Shown: positions 1 to 14,000 of the stretch, one piece after another
Numbering within the stretch: position 1 is the first letter of the stretch
Layout: every line of letters starts with the position of its first letter
NCBI GenBank assembly: GCA_905250125.1
Contig: CAJNOL010000287.1
Coordinates: 1 to 64,000, forward strand
DNA from: Rotaria sordida
Taxonomy: Eukaryota; Rotifera; Eurotatoria; Philodinida; Philodinidae
DNA length: 64,000 nt
Reading direction: 5' to 3'
Program-made: the position numbers and the translations under genes
The notes under the pieces: generated by a model
What the model saw: only the letters and a program-made list of their open reading frames with translations
What the model was told of the DNA's origin: nothing
The model's database searches: none

Positions 1-120
1 ATACTGCTTAATAAAAATATTGTTTATTTACTTGACAACATATTGTTCCTGATTACATCACAAATGTAATATTTTATTGTTAGTAACAACCATAAGATTA
101 TCATCTTGTTCTTGAAACAT

Positions 121-1618
121 TTAAAGAGAAGCGAGTTTATTGGCTTTTTTCTTGTTATCACATTTCATATTATGACATTTACCAGTAATACAACCTGAAA
201 ATTCTGTATTGGTGAACACAGCAGTAGGACAAACAGTTTTGACATAAGCTAAAATAGATGAAATAATGTATAAAAAACTTTCATATATACATAAAATAAG
301 TGCTCTTCTACTAATATTACATTGATATGAAACGAAAGTTATCTATACTAGCAGATATCGAAAACAAAATTTTCGCTTATGATTTTCACCTGAAATATTA
401 TCAATCAAATCTTTATTACGAGTTCGAAGTGATGTATAATTTTCATATTGCAAATCTATATTCTTGAAACAAGCTTGTATTAAATTGATAACAATTCTTC
501 TCCATGGTAATCGTCCATTACCAGTTGCTTCTAATAATTCAAAATTAGTAAGACCTAACAGTTGCCCATACTAAATCGAAAAACGAGAAATTGACAATAA
601 AAAATGCTAATATCGTATTAAAATTAACTCACATTAATTGTTCTTGTTTGTGCTAATTCATCATGCATATCAACAACATTCAACACACGGCGCAAATAAT
701 CACTTTTTTCAGTTGTTGGAAATGCTAAAATTAATAAAAATATCTTTACTGACCCAAATTAATTAACAAAAAATAACTTACGAACGGATGTATGTTTCAA
801 TTCTTTCAATTGATTTTCCAGATCAAGAATTCGTTTTCTATTACTCTTTAATTCAAGTTGAATATGACGAGGTAAAATTAATTCATCATCCGCTTCTATA
901 TTATCATTGGAAATAGTGTCATTTTCTAGTCGACCAATTCCTGTTAATTTTGTTCGTTGTTGAGATTGATTCAAATCAGCTGAACATTTTGACGACCTAT
1001 TATTGTCAAGGGAATCGTTATTAGAAAGGCTTACAATGATTGAAGATTCCGTAGTTGAAGCGGATGATTCAGGTTGATCATTGGTATTATTTTCATTAGG
1101 TTGTCGTTTTTGATTATCAAATGCATTTTGTTGATTGTTTTGTGTTGTTTTATCAATTTGAGTTGATTTCTTAACAATCACAATTGACGAATTTGTTTTC
1201 ATTTGCTTTCCAGTAAATTCAGGTTCTTTTGATTCATTTTTTCGCTTTTTTTGTTCAAATATTGTACATCTCATTACTTTGTTATTGGCATTGGATTCGG
1301 AGACAATAGTAGGCAACCTTGTTGACTTATCAACTGTTAAAGAAGTATCACCCCCACAATATTCTTCACATTTCTCGAATGTTTCTATCAATAGTCGTCA
1401 AGAAGAATATGATATAGTATACAAGTAAATATATGGTTTTATCTAATCTTACCTTTAAACAGGAGTTTACCTCGAAGACGTCGATGTCTATCATTTTTAT
1501 CAACAGATAAATAATCAACATTTACTTTCATTTTCGCGTTTTTTGCTGAGTGTATGCAGCTTGGTGGTACAAAACTTACTTCATTTCCACCAAATTTAAC
1601 TACATACATTGGATTCAT
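121..1618 (-). CDS. Unknown five-exon protein with acidic, disordered middle and coiled coil
   Basis: Exons on the minus strand are 1618-1453, 1384-782, 724-633, 570-390 and 248-121. All introns are GT-AG, the frame stays open throughout, and the product is 389 aa. The first exon is compact and hydrophobic (starts MNPMYVVKFGGNEVSF). The second is polar and low in complexity, rich in N, S and K, and ends in a short predicted coiled coil (around NRKRILDLENQLKEL). The last three exons form a folded-looking C-terminal domain of about 130 aa with the stretch YGQLLGLTNFELLEA, a PWRR motif and several late cysteines. The layout (N-terminal module, disordered linker, coiled coil, C-terminal domain) faintly recalls BEN-domain or other chromatin proteins, but I cannot assign a family. 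I chose the ATG at 1618 because the codons before it show no further coding signal. Confidence 0.72.
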
Positions 1619-1767
1619 TGCTTATAATCTGGAAATAATAAATAGATTAATATCAATGTTAGATATCAGTTTTTATAAGATAAAAAAGCTAAGCGTAGGG
1701 TGAACATCGTCATATGACTATTCTTATTGTATCTAGCATGCCAAACAGGTGACTATTGCATAGCCAT

Positions 1768-1888
1768 GTATATATATGTCGTATCGAAATTACAACGGAC
1801 GTCGAAGTTGCAAGTTCGATAGGCAACAATGCCTTTCGAACTTGCAACTTCGACGGCCATTGTAATTTCAATACGACATGTGTATATA
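1768..1888. repeat. Long near-perfect hairpin (small inverted-repeat element)
   Basis: Two arms of about 55 nt are inverted copies of each other around a very short loop near 1830. The core of each arm reads CGTCGAAGTTGCAAGTTCGA or its complement, and mismatches are few. It is the size of a small foldback MITE and lies upstream of the first gene. It has no coding capacity. Confidence 0.75.
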
Positions 1889-2119
1889 AAAGAATAACCT
1901 TTTAAACTCAAAGAACAATCCAGAATGTGATTAGTATTCTAATGGTAATTATTTTTAAGTGTCCAGCGAACTAAAGTTGGTTGGATGAGATCACCAAATC
2001 AAAGTGGAGAATCACTAAAAAAACTGAATTTTAAGAAGTTTCAGCTCATCAAAATTGAATTGAATAATGAAAACTGTTTCGTCGCTAGGCTTGCTGAGAG
2101 AGAGAGAGTAATCAAAATT

Positions 2120-2315
2120 TCGATAGGCTCGGAATGCTCGAAATTATATCCAGTAACCAAAAGTAGTTGTCCGATGGGTTTTTTCTTTCCGAGTAGTCGG
2201 TAATTCGATCGTTCTCGAGTGGTCGAAATGTATCCGAGGAGCCGCAAATAAATGTCCGATAGGAGTATGTTTCCAAGAGGTTGATATTCGATGGGTACCG
2301 AGGGGCTCGAATATT
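2120..2315. repeat. Degenerate tandem repeat, period about 84 nt, about 2.3 units
   Basis: Units begin at TCGATAGGCTCGG (2120), TCGATCGTTCTCGAG (2205) and TCGATGGGTACCGAG (2288). Each unit shares a CTCGAA-like box about 15-20 nt in and an internal GTCCGATRGG box. The repeat is more CG-rich than its surroundings. It lies just beyond the stop codon of the permease gene, so it may be part of its 3' region. Confidence 0.55.
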
Positions 2316-2426
2316 GAACAAAACGAGAAAAAAAAATATATGAAGTTTCGACCACTCGTCGCGCCCATCGTTAGCTTTTGCTTTGTTTGCTTGAGTAAAG
2401 TGACTTTTGGCCCATATTGGGAAATT

Positions 2427-5400
2427 TTAATGAATAACTTGAAGTAAACCATAGATAATAAACATTCCGACAAGACTTAGTAAAATAGTAGTTGGAAAAC
2501 CGAATTTGAAATAAGTCCAAAAACTGAATCGATGTTTAAGCGAACTTGTTAAAACTTTTTGAGTAACAATCAAATTGGCTACACTACCAAAAAGAGTTAG
2601 ATTACCAGCAATTGTTGTGAGAAAAGAAAGATATAATACTAAACCGAGATGATCACCTGTACGTGGAACTTGTTCAAGAACAAGTAAAGTTAATGGAACA
2701 TTGGAAAAAATATTACTACCAATGAGAATAAATATAAAGAACAGTAAAAGGGATTTAATATTTGTTAACGAGGCTGAATCACGATTGAGTGCTACCCTAT
2801 AGAAAAAAAATTATCAAAAAAAAAATTGTTTTTTTCTTTGAATAAATATTCACCAGATACGATGAGGAATACCAGTCGAATTAAGTCCATTGAGCCAAAC
2901 AAAAAGGCCAAAAAAGAGAAGAAGAACATTCCAATCTATTCGAGTTAGCATAAGTATTGGAGGTCGATGATTGATTAGAGTATCAGCAACTAATAGAATG
3001 ATAGCTGCACCAGTCGGAACCAAACCTAAATTAAATATAATATGAAAAACAAAAATAATATTTCAAAGTTTCTAATTCTATTTTCTTTGATAAGAACTAA
3101 TCGTGAAAAAAAAACTTATGCCTTAAGTATTAGTTATTTTATTTTTAGGCGTCTTGTCTGACTATTTACACTTAGTATTCAAACAACATACCGATATCAA
3201 AATTAACTTTGTCATTTGAAGCAAATAATAATGCAATCACAGTTATAAGTAGTATGGAAAGAATAACTTTAAAAAATCGAGATTGAGATGGTTGAAAAGT
3301 ATTGTCATTTTCACTAATCTCTTCGTCTAAACTAGGAAATGAAGCAACTGAAACGCTTCGATCAATCATTAATGGGGATTTTTTAAATAATATAGATGGT
3401 CTTTGTTCGCATGTGCCTTCTAGTCGTCTTAGTCGAAAACGTTCAGTGAATCGAGGTAATTCTATTGTGCTTGTGGTCATAAAGATTGATGGTTGTTCTT
3501 GTTTCACTGATTGCTCAACAACGGCTGTTTCCTCTGGTTCATCTTCGCATGATGTTTGATTTGATTGACATTGATTTAAATGATAATGTATTAGAAGAAA
3601 AATTAAATTGAATAACCAAACAATAAAAGTTGGTATCCATAAATATTCGACACATGTTTTTAATTCAAATCGACTATGACGATCAACAAAAGCATTTGAT
3701 TTAGATGCTATTAAAGCCATTTGAGGATTGCCGAAAATCGTTAGTGTGCTTCCTAAATGTATAATAAGAACAAAAAATAATAATCATGATCTAATGTCGA
3801 TTAAAATGGTAATATGCAAAACGAACACTTAAATTGTTCAATTTATTTAACAAGATGAAATGATGCCTATATTATGGAAAAATTTTCAAACGAATTCTTC
3901 TAAACTTATTCTTGATCAAAACAGGTCCCTGTAATATCAAAAAAAAACAAAATTTAAATGAGCTTTTTTTGTAAAACTTCAACAAAATTCTTATCCAATA
4001 TACGTTAAATTGATAATAAGAACAAAAGTTCTACAATGAAAGTTTCCCAAGTATGAGTCTTTGTTTTTCAATTGACTTCACGCTAGATTGTAGAGTTCGA
4101 TGAGCTGTTCACGATGAAATGATGCATCCTTCCTCATAGACTGTCGTTAAGGAGTTAGATCGATCTCAATGCCAGAAAAAATGACTGTTTAATTTATGTC
4201 ATAAATAAATCAACATACAATTCAAATTAGATCAATTCTGTACACCCACTCTATTAATAGTATTGAATTATTCAAAATTTAGACGTACATAGGACTTTTA
4301 TTTATGTAGATTGTGTAAATGTCTACAGTCAATTAAGATGCATCCAGTGTTAAAACTTTGAATGCATACGAGGGAACGTTTATAAGTGTCAAATCGCTTT
4401 TGAATCAGAGGTATTTGCATCATGTAGGTTCTAGTGAGTTATGAGTACCCTGAAAAGACTTCGAGCTAATAGTCTATTACGATCGAGATACTGTATTTTT
4501 TTTTATCAGAATGCTACAATCTCCTTCAGCAACACAAGGAAAACTGAGTTTCGAATTTCGACTTGAAGCTTTGTATAAAGAGAGACCTAATGAGAATAGC
4601 TTATTGTAAAATTTTCAGATCTTCTGATTACTTCTATTCTAAAATATGGCTATGATAAAAGCATGTTTTTCACGCTGCTTATATATAACGACAAATTCCG
4701 ATGTTCTTATCTCAAAATAGATCCAATCGAAATATCTGAAACTTTCAAACTAAGCTATTCTCGTAAATGGCTATCTCTATGCAAAGTTTCAAGTCGAAAT
4801 TCGAAACTTAGTTTTCCTTGTGTTTCTGAAGGGGGAGGAGGTACAGTACTCTGGTAAAAATACAGTATCTCGGTAGTAATAGACTATCAGCTCGAAGTCT
4901 TTTCAGGGTATTCATAGCTCATTAGAAACTACATGATGCACATAGTTCAGATTCAAAATCGATTTGACACTTAGAAATGTTTCATCGTTAGAACTAAGAC
5001 TAACATAAAAATTAGAAATTTCCAAGATAGCAGCTTACAATCATGTTTCTGACATTGAAATGAGTTTATGAAGAAGAACAATTTACGTTATTATGGATTA
5101 GTTCATTGAACTCTACAAACTAACATGAAGCTAATAGAAAACGCAGATTCATACTTGAGAATCTTCCATCGTTAGTAAAATTCTTCTCCTATTGATTTTT
5201 ATTAATAATCGGTATTCTAAATGATAAAGTCATCAAAAAAAAAAGGTGCTGTCGAACTTACCAATATTTGCCTGAGTAGCTAAAGCTAAGAGTAAAGTAT
5301 TCAGTTCATTTTTATTTCGTTTTTGATCAATCCATTTGCTAAGTACTAATGGTGTGAGTATTACACAAGCAACATCGTTGGTGAATAAAGCAGCAAGAAA

Positions 5401-5790
5401 TGAATCAACTATACTTAAACGAAAAAGCCAACAATAGAATGAGCATTCAAATGGAAAGAGTTTATTTAATAAATGATCAATTAAACGTTCACGTTCAAAA
5501 TATGATGATATAATCATCATACCCCATAGAAGAAATATTGTTTTTAAATTATTAACATCACCAATAACTTTATAAACATCTGATTGATCAACAACAGTTG
5601 TAACAACCATAAGAAAAGCACCAACTAAGACAGCTCCAGTACTACCCAATGGATAACGATTGAAAGGAATTAAAACAAATGGTAAAACAAGAAAAAATGT
5701 CAAACAACCAAGAACTATTTGATAAATATGAACTGTTGAAATAGAACTACTATCATCAATATTGGTCGCATTAGTATCATTATTCTCCAT
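2427..5790 (-). CDS. ArsB/NhaD-type (ion-transporter superfamily) anion permease
   Basis: Four exons (5790-5262, 3752-3192, 3025-2854, 2796-2427) join in frame to 543 aa. The protein is strongly hydrophobic with about 10-12 predicted membrane spans. Two hallmark half-repeats are visible: NIGSTLTIFGNPQM at about residue 175, across the first splice junction, and IAGNLTLFGSVANLIV near the C-terminus. In ArsB/NhaD/P-protein relatives such paired loops line the substrate path. Other family-like stretches are IDWNVLLLFFGLFVWL and SNVPLTLLV. A charged hydrophilic loop of about 120 aa in exon 2 separates the two halves. The substrate is not predictable from sequence: arsenite, citrate-like anions or Na+/H+ exchange are all known in the superfamily. 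The first intron is 1.5 kb and holds a foldback element. The signature resembles bacterial members, so transfer is possible but untested. Confidence 0.85.
4371..5000. repeat. Family A foldback element, copy 1 (inside permease intron 1)
   Basis: The whole 630-nt segment folds on itself. The left end (AAGTGTCAAATCGCTTTTGAATC, then a box ending GATACTGTATTTTT) is repeated in inverse at the right end, and the arms stay complementary almost to the centre near 4660. Arms are about 300 nt each. Related copies occur at 8950-9865 and 46371-47050, with a half copy at 12405-12520. A short open frame (4663-4857) is shared with the other copies only as a by-product of nucleotide similarity. Confidence 0.75.
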
Positions 5791-8086
5791 TTTAATATAA
5801 TTAAATCAATAATTGAGAGAAGTCAATGAGTCTATTCAAATGAATCAATCAAAAAATAGTCACTCATTCATATAAACTAAATCATAGAGTGTGAGAAAAG
5901 ATTTGTTCTTTTTTTTGTTTCTTTTATCTTCTATCATTACGATAAAAGGTACAATATTTATTTAAAATGATATGTATATATATAAAACACGTGATTTTTT
6001 GTGTTGGACGGTAAACAATAATAAATCGATGTTTATCGATACTCGTTTTATTTTCTTTGTATCACACATCTTTTTTTTTTCTTTGCTTTTTGTACTTATT
6101 CACCTTTATATATTATTTTTAGCATCGTTCAAAATGAATATTTTTGTTGAATTAAAGCAAAGAAAAAACAAACTGCTAATTATATGTAATAATGATGTTA
6201 GCCATTATTCAGTCATTGTTGTTAAATATATTTACAAGTTTTGCAAATATTTCAATCATTAAACAAGTTTTAAAATGTCTTTCATTTCATCGGATGCCTC
6301 TTTTTTCTGAATGATACAACATTATTGTACTATTTTTGGGAAGAAAACCAGTAAAACAAAAACCAAAAATTTTCGATTTGAAAGATGATAAGTAGTCTAG
6401 TTGATTGTATTGCATGAAATGAATAAAATATTCTGACTACCATTTTTTGTATGCTCGAGATATATGAGAGTCGTTAAAAGTCATGAAAATGTTTGAGTAA
6501 GAAATCACTCGAACTGATATTAGCCAGCCGTTTGAGATTGTATTGGATCCACAAGAAGATCTTGATAAGATTAGAGAAAGTCTAAAAGGGCTCGTCTGTA
6601 GAGACTTTTGAAGCTGAGTTATGATTATTTTACTGAATTTTCAATCCAGTTCAAGATAAATACCGAAAAATCAAAAGTCAGTATTTCGTTATGAAATTTT
6701 GTCCATCAATAGATCATATGATTAGTAGAACATCCTAAAAGTTTAAGCCAAAAAGAATGTTTCCTTGTCGAGATATTGAATTTTCAAGTAAACTCGATTC
6801 TGTGACAAACGACCATTTTTGTTGGAAATCATAATTTGACTCAAAAGGACCATGGAGACAAAACCTTTTAGACATTTGCTAGTCTCTTCAAAACATCTTT
6901 GTAGATCTACTACGAGCTCAAATGGTACGTATCCGTTCGGGTAATTCCATCATGAGTTCGACTTCTCCTCATATATGTTGAATCACTAGAGAAATACGAG
7001 ATGTTTACAAAACTCGTTAAAAATACTTGAAATTATAAATAGAATGAACTTTTTTTATGTGCTACGATATACAATTTTTTTTTCTTTTCTCATGAACCAT
7101 AAATTTTTCTGGCGGTGATATTGTTAATGATGGTTGATCATAATGAATTGATAAAATTACCAAATTTTCATCTCAAACTCTAATATCATAAGAGAAGTAT
7201 AGATAGAAGAAAATGAAAAATCTCGCGTGACAGAAAATTGAACAGTAGTGATAAAGATGCCAATTAGTCTTATATTCGAAAAGTGCTGATTGTTTTTCTC
7301 TAGTTCTGCTAGCTTACAAAATTTAAACAAGAAAAAAAGAAATCGGTTATACGACATTTTATAACAGTAGACGACAGCAAAAAACCGATCTTTTAGACTT
7401 AATCTTCTTACGATTTATCTAAGATAAATCTCTGGTTTTATTGAGTAGTAATAAAGACTCAATAGAGGAGCCTAATGTGAAAAAATTATAAAGATTAGTT
7501 GAACACAAGTCAAGATATTGAATATTAATTTACCCATATAACATTCATTGCTCGAAAATTGCTTTATATGATAGATGAATAGAAAAGACAATCACATAGT
7601 TCGCAAGCCTTGATAAGAAGAGAGAACAAATCCAATTTGCTGACCTAGCGCTAGATAAAATGTTGACTTAGTTTTTTTACACTATTTTATAAACAAAATA
7701 AAAATCATTTTCATCCTATGTACTTTTTAAGAGAAATTGAAAATCTCTTTCAATAATAAAAAGACCTCTAAAATGTAAGAAGAAATATTAAAAAAAAAAG
7801 GCTTCAATCAAGTTTATATAATATTGATTCAATTGAAGATTTTGTTCAAATTGATAATCAACAAACTGATTTCAAATAATGAAAATGCATTGATTACGTA
7901 TGTTGCACGTTTCATTCTATACATTTTATTTTTCTTGTCTTATTTGAAAAACATGGAAATAACAAAAATTCAGTAAAGAAAAAAAAACTCGACATGTTTC
8001 AAAGACAATTTTCCTAATTTTCATTAAATAGTGATGAAGATGATCAAAAAAGAAAAATGTATATATTTATTACATTTTTTAAATAA
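5791..8086. other. Intergenic, between permease and Nup93 (both minus)
   Basis: AT-rich sequence with poly-A and poly-T runs. The part 6400-7000 has somewhat higher complexity and shares loose similarity with 10080-10330 (stretches such as ATGAAATTTTGTC followed by GAGATATT). It may be an old decayed repeat. I see no convincing exon. Confidence 0.5.
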
Positions 8087-11000
8087 TTAATGAAATGACA
8101 TATCTTGATCATAATATTGATTTGCTTGTTCACAAAGTCGATCAATAGAACGTAATTGAGTTCGTGTAAATGATTGAGATTGCATATGTGCAAATTCAGC
8201 AAGATGTGTTAAATCAATAGAAGCTGTATGACGATAAAATTCATATTGATGTTTTTCTTCTTCAGTTAAATTTGAACTTGTTCCATGTTGTATAACTAAT
8301 AAATGAGTACGAAGTGCAGCTAAACAAAGATGAGGAAATAATTGTTGAAGCTAAAATAATATTCAAATAAATAAATAAATAAATTTTCTTTTTTTTATTT
8401 TCAATAAATATTTTTACCCATTTATTTGATGCAAATAATTGTCTAGCTTGTTCATCATCATTATAATCTTTACCATATGGAAATAATTTTAATTGACGTA
8501 AAACTAGAAATGCTCGTTCATGTTGTTCAACACGAAGATAATAATCAACAAATGCATAAATATCTAATAAAAGAAAATAATTTTGTTGATTATCATCATG
8601 CTTTATTTTTGATAAAATTTGAAGACGTTGAGCTAATTCATAAATAAATGGAAATGGTGATAATGTTGATGATGATATTAATAAACGATCAAGAATTAAT
8701 TGTGCAATATATTCAGATGCAAGACGTATACAAGATGAATAATCATGAGCTAATTCAAATAATGCTGATGCAACAAGAAGACGTGAACGATGATGTTCTT
8801 CAATTGTTGTTGCCAGACCAATTAATACATCATCAATATCAGAATCATCAAGATGAGAAAATAATTCATGCAGAAGACCTAAACAAAGATATCAAATGGA
8901 ATTGTAGATTTGCAATAATTATTACTAACTCATGAAGTAAATCTCCTAACTGATTAATCGCTATTGAGCTGGCGCTATGTACATCATGCAGATTCTACAG
9001 AATAATGAATACGCTGAAGTGTTCTGGCTATTAAGCTTATTGCTGTGGAGATACTGTATTTTTACGATATTTAGTAAAATGAATGCCATGATGTAGGAAG
9101 CTGTGGATCCACGTTTTTGTGGACCCGGACCCGAAAAAAAATTAAAAATTTGGACCTAGGCTTCATCGAGCCTCAACCCGAGATTTTTTCCATCAATATC
9201 TGGCACCCTCCGTGCACATGAACAAGGGTATGATCAAGGTTTTAGCTATTTATTCGCTACTCTCAAAGAAAGATTCAACGTTCAGTTATACCTTGTTGTT
9301 GCATCTCTCATCTAGGAAGTTGCCGGTCCATCAAAACGGGTAACCGAGTCCGGCAAAAAATAAAATTTTGCACCTGAATCCAACATAAAAAATAAAAAAA
9401 ATTGGACCTGTAGCTTCCTATCATGGTCACCCTCAGAAAAAATGATTTTCGGACTTCGACTTGAACCTTTACATAGAGACATACCTTAACGAAAATAGTT
9501 TATTGTAAAAGTTACAGATCTTTTGATTGCTTCTATTCTAAGATATGACTATAGTAAAATCATGTTTTTCACGCTGCTCATATACAACGGCGAATTCCGA
9601 TATTCTTATTCCAGAATAGACGCAACCGAAAAATCTGAAACTTTCAAAATAAGATATTCTTGTTAATGCCTATCTTTGTACAAAGTTTTATGTTGGTATT
9701 CAAAACTCAATGTTTCTGATGTTTCTGAGGGAGAATCACGATATTCTACTAGTACAATATCACGACAGCAATAAGCTATTAGCTCGAGCTCTTTTTCGGA
9801 TATTCATAGCTCACTAAAATCTACATGACGCACATAGTTCCAGTTCAAAAGGAATTGATCAGTTGAAAGACTTCCTCTGTAAGACTGCAAACACTTGGCC
9901 ACATATAATTACAGCCATATATCTATTGCAGGATCAATCAGAAGAAAACTCCACGAAGTAATTTATCATTTGTGAACTCATGTTTTCAGCAAATAGAGAC
10001 GAGTGCTAAGCTAGGATGAATTAAAAAGGATTCCAGTTCACAAACTTTCTCTACAGAGTGACAAGGGTTTAATTGGATTTCTACAATAGGACCAGGAATT
10101 CGAACAAAGGATTTTTTTCATGTGAAATTTTGTCTCTAAGTAGTTTTCATCATTCTAAGAATATCATATAGGTTTCAGTCAACGTGATTGCTTTCCTTTT
10201 GAGATATTCTATTTTCAAAAACTGATTAAATTTATAAATCGGATAGCAAAATCAAGTTTTTTTGTAATGTGGAATATCTTGAGAGAGAAACAAGCTTGTC
10301 AATTGAAATGTTTAGTATACTCTTAAGGTGATGAAATCTACTTGTAGACTTCCTGTCAATAGTCCGTCATATCGTAAGAAGTTAGTAAGACTATCGTAAC
10401 ATTGTGGAGAAGACCTATGACTCCGAATTCTTTTCAGATAATTCTAGTTTAGAGATAGTGTTTATATATTCAAAATATAAGTTCAAAATCTATGGTTTCC
10501 CTCATCAATTAACTCTTCAATTTTACTATTAACTTTGATATATGTAGAGTATTCTAAAGCTTTACAAGAAACATAAATTTATGTAATTCCACTATTGATC
10601 AAAATAAAATTAATGATAGTTATTTGTTACGTATCATTTCTACTGGAAAATATATAATAAGATTTATTAAGATAATTATTATAAATGATTTTTGTATCAA
10701 TAGAAGATCTATGATATTCGACATCGTATCTCACATACAGATAAGTTTAATATCCTTGTCAACAAAGCAATAAAAAATCGTTCTCTGTCCTGCTAGGACG
10801 AACCTTTTAACGCCCTCCTCCCCCGCGTCCTACAAAACAAGATGACTGAATGAAAATGTTACGTAGAACAAGACGAAAAAAACTGCTTCGTGACATTCTC
10901 TGATTTCTCGGTAATACTATACTCATTGAGAACAAATACAGTAAAACGCCCATGACTCGACATGTGAAGAGCAGACTTTCTCACTACTCATCATGACCTA

Positions 11001-14000
11001 CTGGATGGCAACAAACAGAAATAACAACTGATTAGACAGTTAGAAACGTTCGTCAAATTTTTTTGGTGATGTCTGGTTAATTGTCATACCTCTTTCCAGT
11101 TTGAGTATTCTATTTTCTTCTCCTCCATCATTATCTATAACAATAATCCATTTTCCATAGACAATATGTATATCATCTAAATTCGTTGTTAAATCAATTA
11201 ATAAACGTCGAAATTCATTTTCAGCTTCTGAATGTTCAATATTAATTAATGCATATGCATAATTAATTAATTCCCAATAACGATTTTGATTATGAATGAA
11301 TTTTTCTTTTAAATATGTTTCAATTAATTTTGGTAAATTTAATGCTGTATTAGTTTTATTTTGTTGTGAATTTCCAGCAATCATAATCATACATTCATCA
11401 ATTGATGATGTTAATCCAAGTAAATATTTTTCATTAAAATAAATTGATAAATGAATTGAATGTACTTTAGTTAATGATATTTTAAAAAGAAATTCACATG
11501 CTGATTCAAATGCACCACATAATAAAAGAATACGTGCATAACGAAATGGTTGTTCATATGCTTTAAAATATTCTTCACCAAGATCTCGTAATATCCAACG
11601 TTGAAGTCTTGGAATTGTTAATTGAACATTTGTACGATCATGAAATGCTGTTTCATTTATTGTTTGAATTTGTGCTAATTTTATCCAAAGAAAATCTTCA
11701 ATACATAATAGAACATCTTCATGTGCATCAACTAAATTTGTTCGATCTAATATACAAATAACTGCACTAAAAAACAAAATACAAGAATTTTTAATTAACA
11801 AGAGAACTCATCCGATTGATAGTTCAGTAAAACTACCATAACTCGAGAAGACGGGTGTAATGGTGCAAATCCTTTCAGGATTTAAAAAAAATTTCACACC
11901 TTCAGACTTTACTATTGAGAATATTTCCAAGGATCAAGTTGCAAAACAAAACTTTTATGCGGATAAATCTTTTATTAATATATTTCAAGCTGAAGAGCTC
12001 GGATGGCTTTCATTTGATAGAGAACTTCTTATTACCTTGGATGAGGACGAAGTTTTTTAAAATTTTATTCTGTTTTATCTTTCGGATCATCGAAACTTCA
12101 AAAGTCCGAAAATCCGAGGCATAGTTTTCAAGAAAACTTAGAATAATTGTTTTATTCTGTCTATTTTCGGATACATTTCTTCACCATCCTCTTTGACTAA
12201 ATCCTTCAGAAATGCTATAATGAAAGTAGTTCATATATTAGAACGAGATGTTCTTGCTATACAATCTTTGATCGTATATCAAAAAACGCCTGTCACAGTC
12301 TGTGATGTTGCTATGGTTATGTCTGTTATTTCTCTAGAGAGAGAGAGTGCACCCAAATTTCCACTCCTATCCTTCAACACTCCTTTTTGGATGGTGTTTC
12401 ATAAAATACTGTAAAAGTACAGTATTTCCGCAGCAATAAGCTAAAAACATGAACTTTTTTCAGTATATTCATAGCTCATTTGGGTCTACATAATCTACAT
12501 AGTGTCGAGTTACTTCTGAAAATTATTTGTTTACTTTGCAGATCGAACTCGATAAAAAAAAGACATTATTGATAACCCTAGACTTCATTATTTGTTCGTG
12601 TAGTTTCAAATATCATTCATAAAACTCTCCAAAACCTTCAATAATCAAAACAATTTTTATAAATTCATATACTAGACAATACGTCCATATATTCATCTCA
12701 AAAAACTTTTTGTTTTTTGACGAAAATTAAGTGTTTGTGAAGTAGAGAACCAACTTAACCAAAAAACAAAAGCAAAGTTTTTATTTTCTTTAAATCTAAC
12801 CGTTTATAAGGATTTCCAACAAGACTATATTCAATATTTCGAATATTCGAAGATTTATTTGTTGTTGTTGTTGTTGTCGTTGTTTGTTCTTTTGATAAAT
12901 AAGTTTCTAATAAAGCTTGAACATGTGGTAAACTATTGAAAATAAATAATTTTTATTTTGTAGAATTTATTATTTAAAACCTATTTACTTTGCTTTATGA
13001 ATTATATTAAAAGCAAGATTAATATCACCAGCTCTTAATGCATAAAAAATTAAAGGCCATGCTGATACACCATCAACAAGACGATCATCAACTGATTGTA
13101 AACGAGATATTTTTTCATTTGATGTTATAAATGATAATAAACATCCATAAAAATCTATATCATTATATGTTATTTCTAATGCTTGACGAAAACTTCGTTC
13201 AAGATAATCACGTGCACAAAGAACAATTGCACGTTGTGCATGAAATAAATCACTTTTACGATAATCATAATCAAGAACACCTGACATCCATTCAGCTGCA
13301 TGCCACATATCATATACAACCTTAACACAAAAATAACTCATTAGAAAAACAAAATGAATCTATTAAGTTGATTATTTTAATAACTTGTGTTTCATAGGTC
13401 TTAGCAATATGTTTATATTGTAAAATTAATTGATCTCCATCACCAGTACCTGACGATGTTCTTGTTTGATTATATTTAATGAGCTATATTCAACAAATAG
13501 AAAAGAATTATTCAAATGAAATTAATTAGTTAACTTACTGTCTGAGCATATTGTTGTTCAACAAGTGATAAATCAGCGAATATTGATGATTGATTTTGTT
13601 GAGATGTCCAATCCTATTATATTATGTCATATTAAAGAACAAAATTTATAAAATGAACTAACCATCTATCATAACAAAAAAAAATTTTTTTTTTCGATTT
13701 AAAATCTCAAGTAATACTCTTCTTAACAGGTATGCACTAAGATAGAGGTCTAAACTGAAAACACCGATCAGAACGTAAAAAAAAAATTCAAGTCTTGGTC
13801 AAAAAAGCTGTTGACGCAATTTCTGTGGATTTAAAATGTGAACGACAATGTAACTATTCTTGCTAATCGCAAGGAGATTGTTTTATTCTCTCTATTTTAG
13901 GACACATTTCTGCATCACCTTTTTACTTAATCCTTCACAAATGCAATAGGGAAGTAGTTCATATATTACAATGAGACGTTATTCATATATGGTTTTTGAT

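Noticed and set aside
4663..4857. 64-aa frame, with a similar one at 46763-46963
   Set aside because: The similarity follows from shared nucleotide sequence of family A foldback elements; the same frame is broken in copy 2.
8648..8935. 95-aa plus-strand frame
   Set aside because: Antisense shadow of Nup93 exon 9; Met/Gln/Asp-rich from reversed codons.
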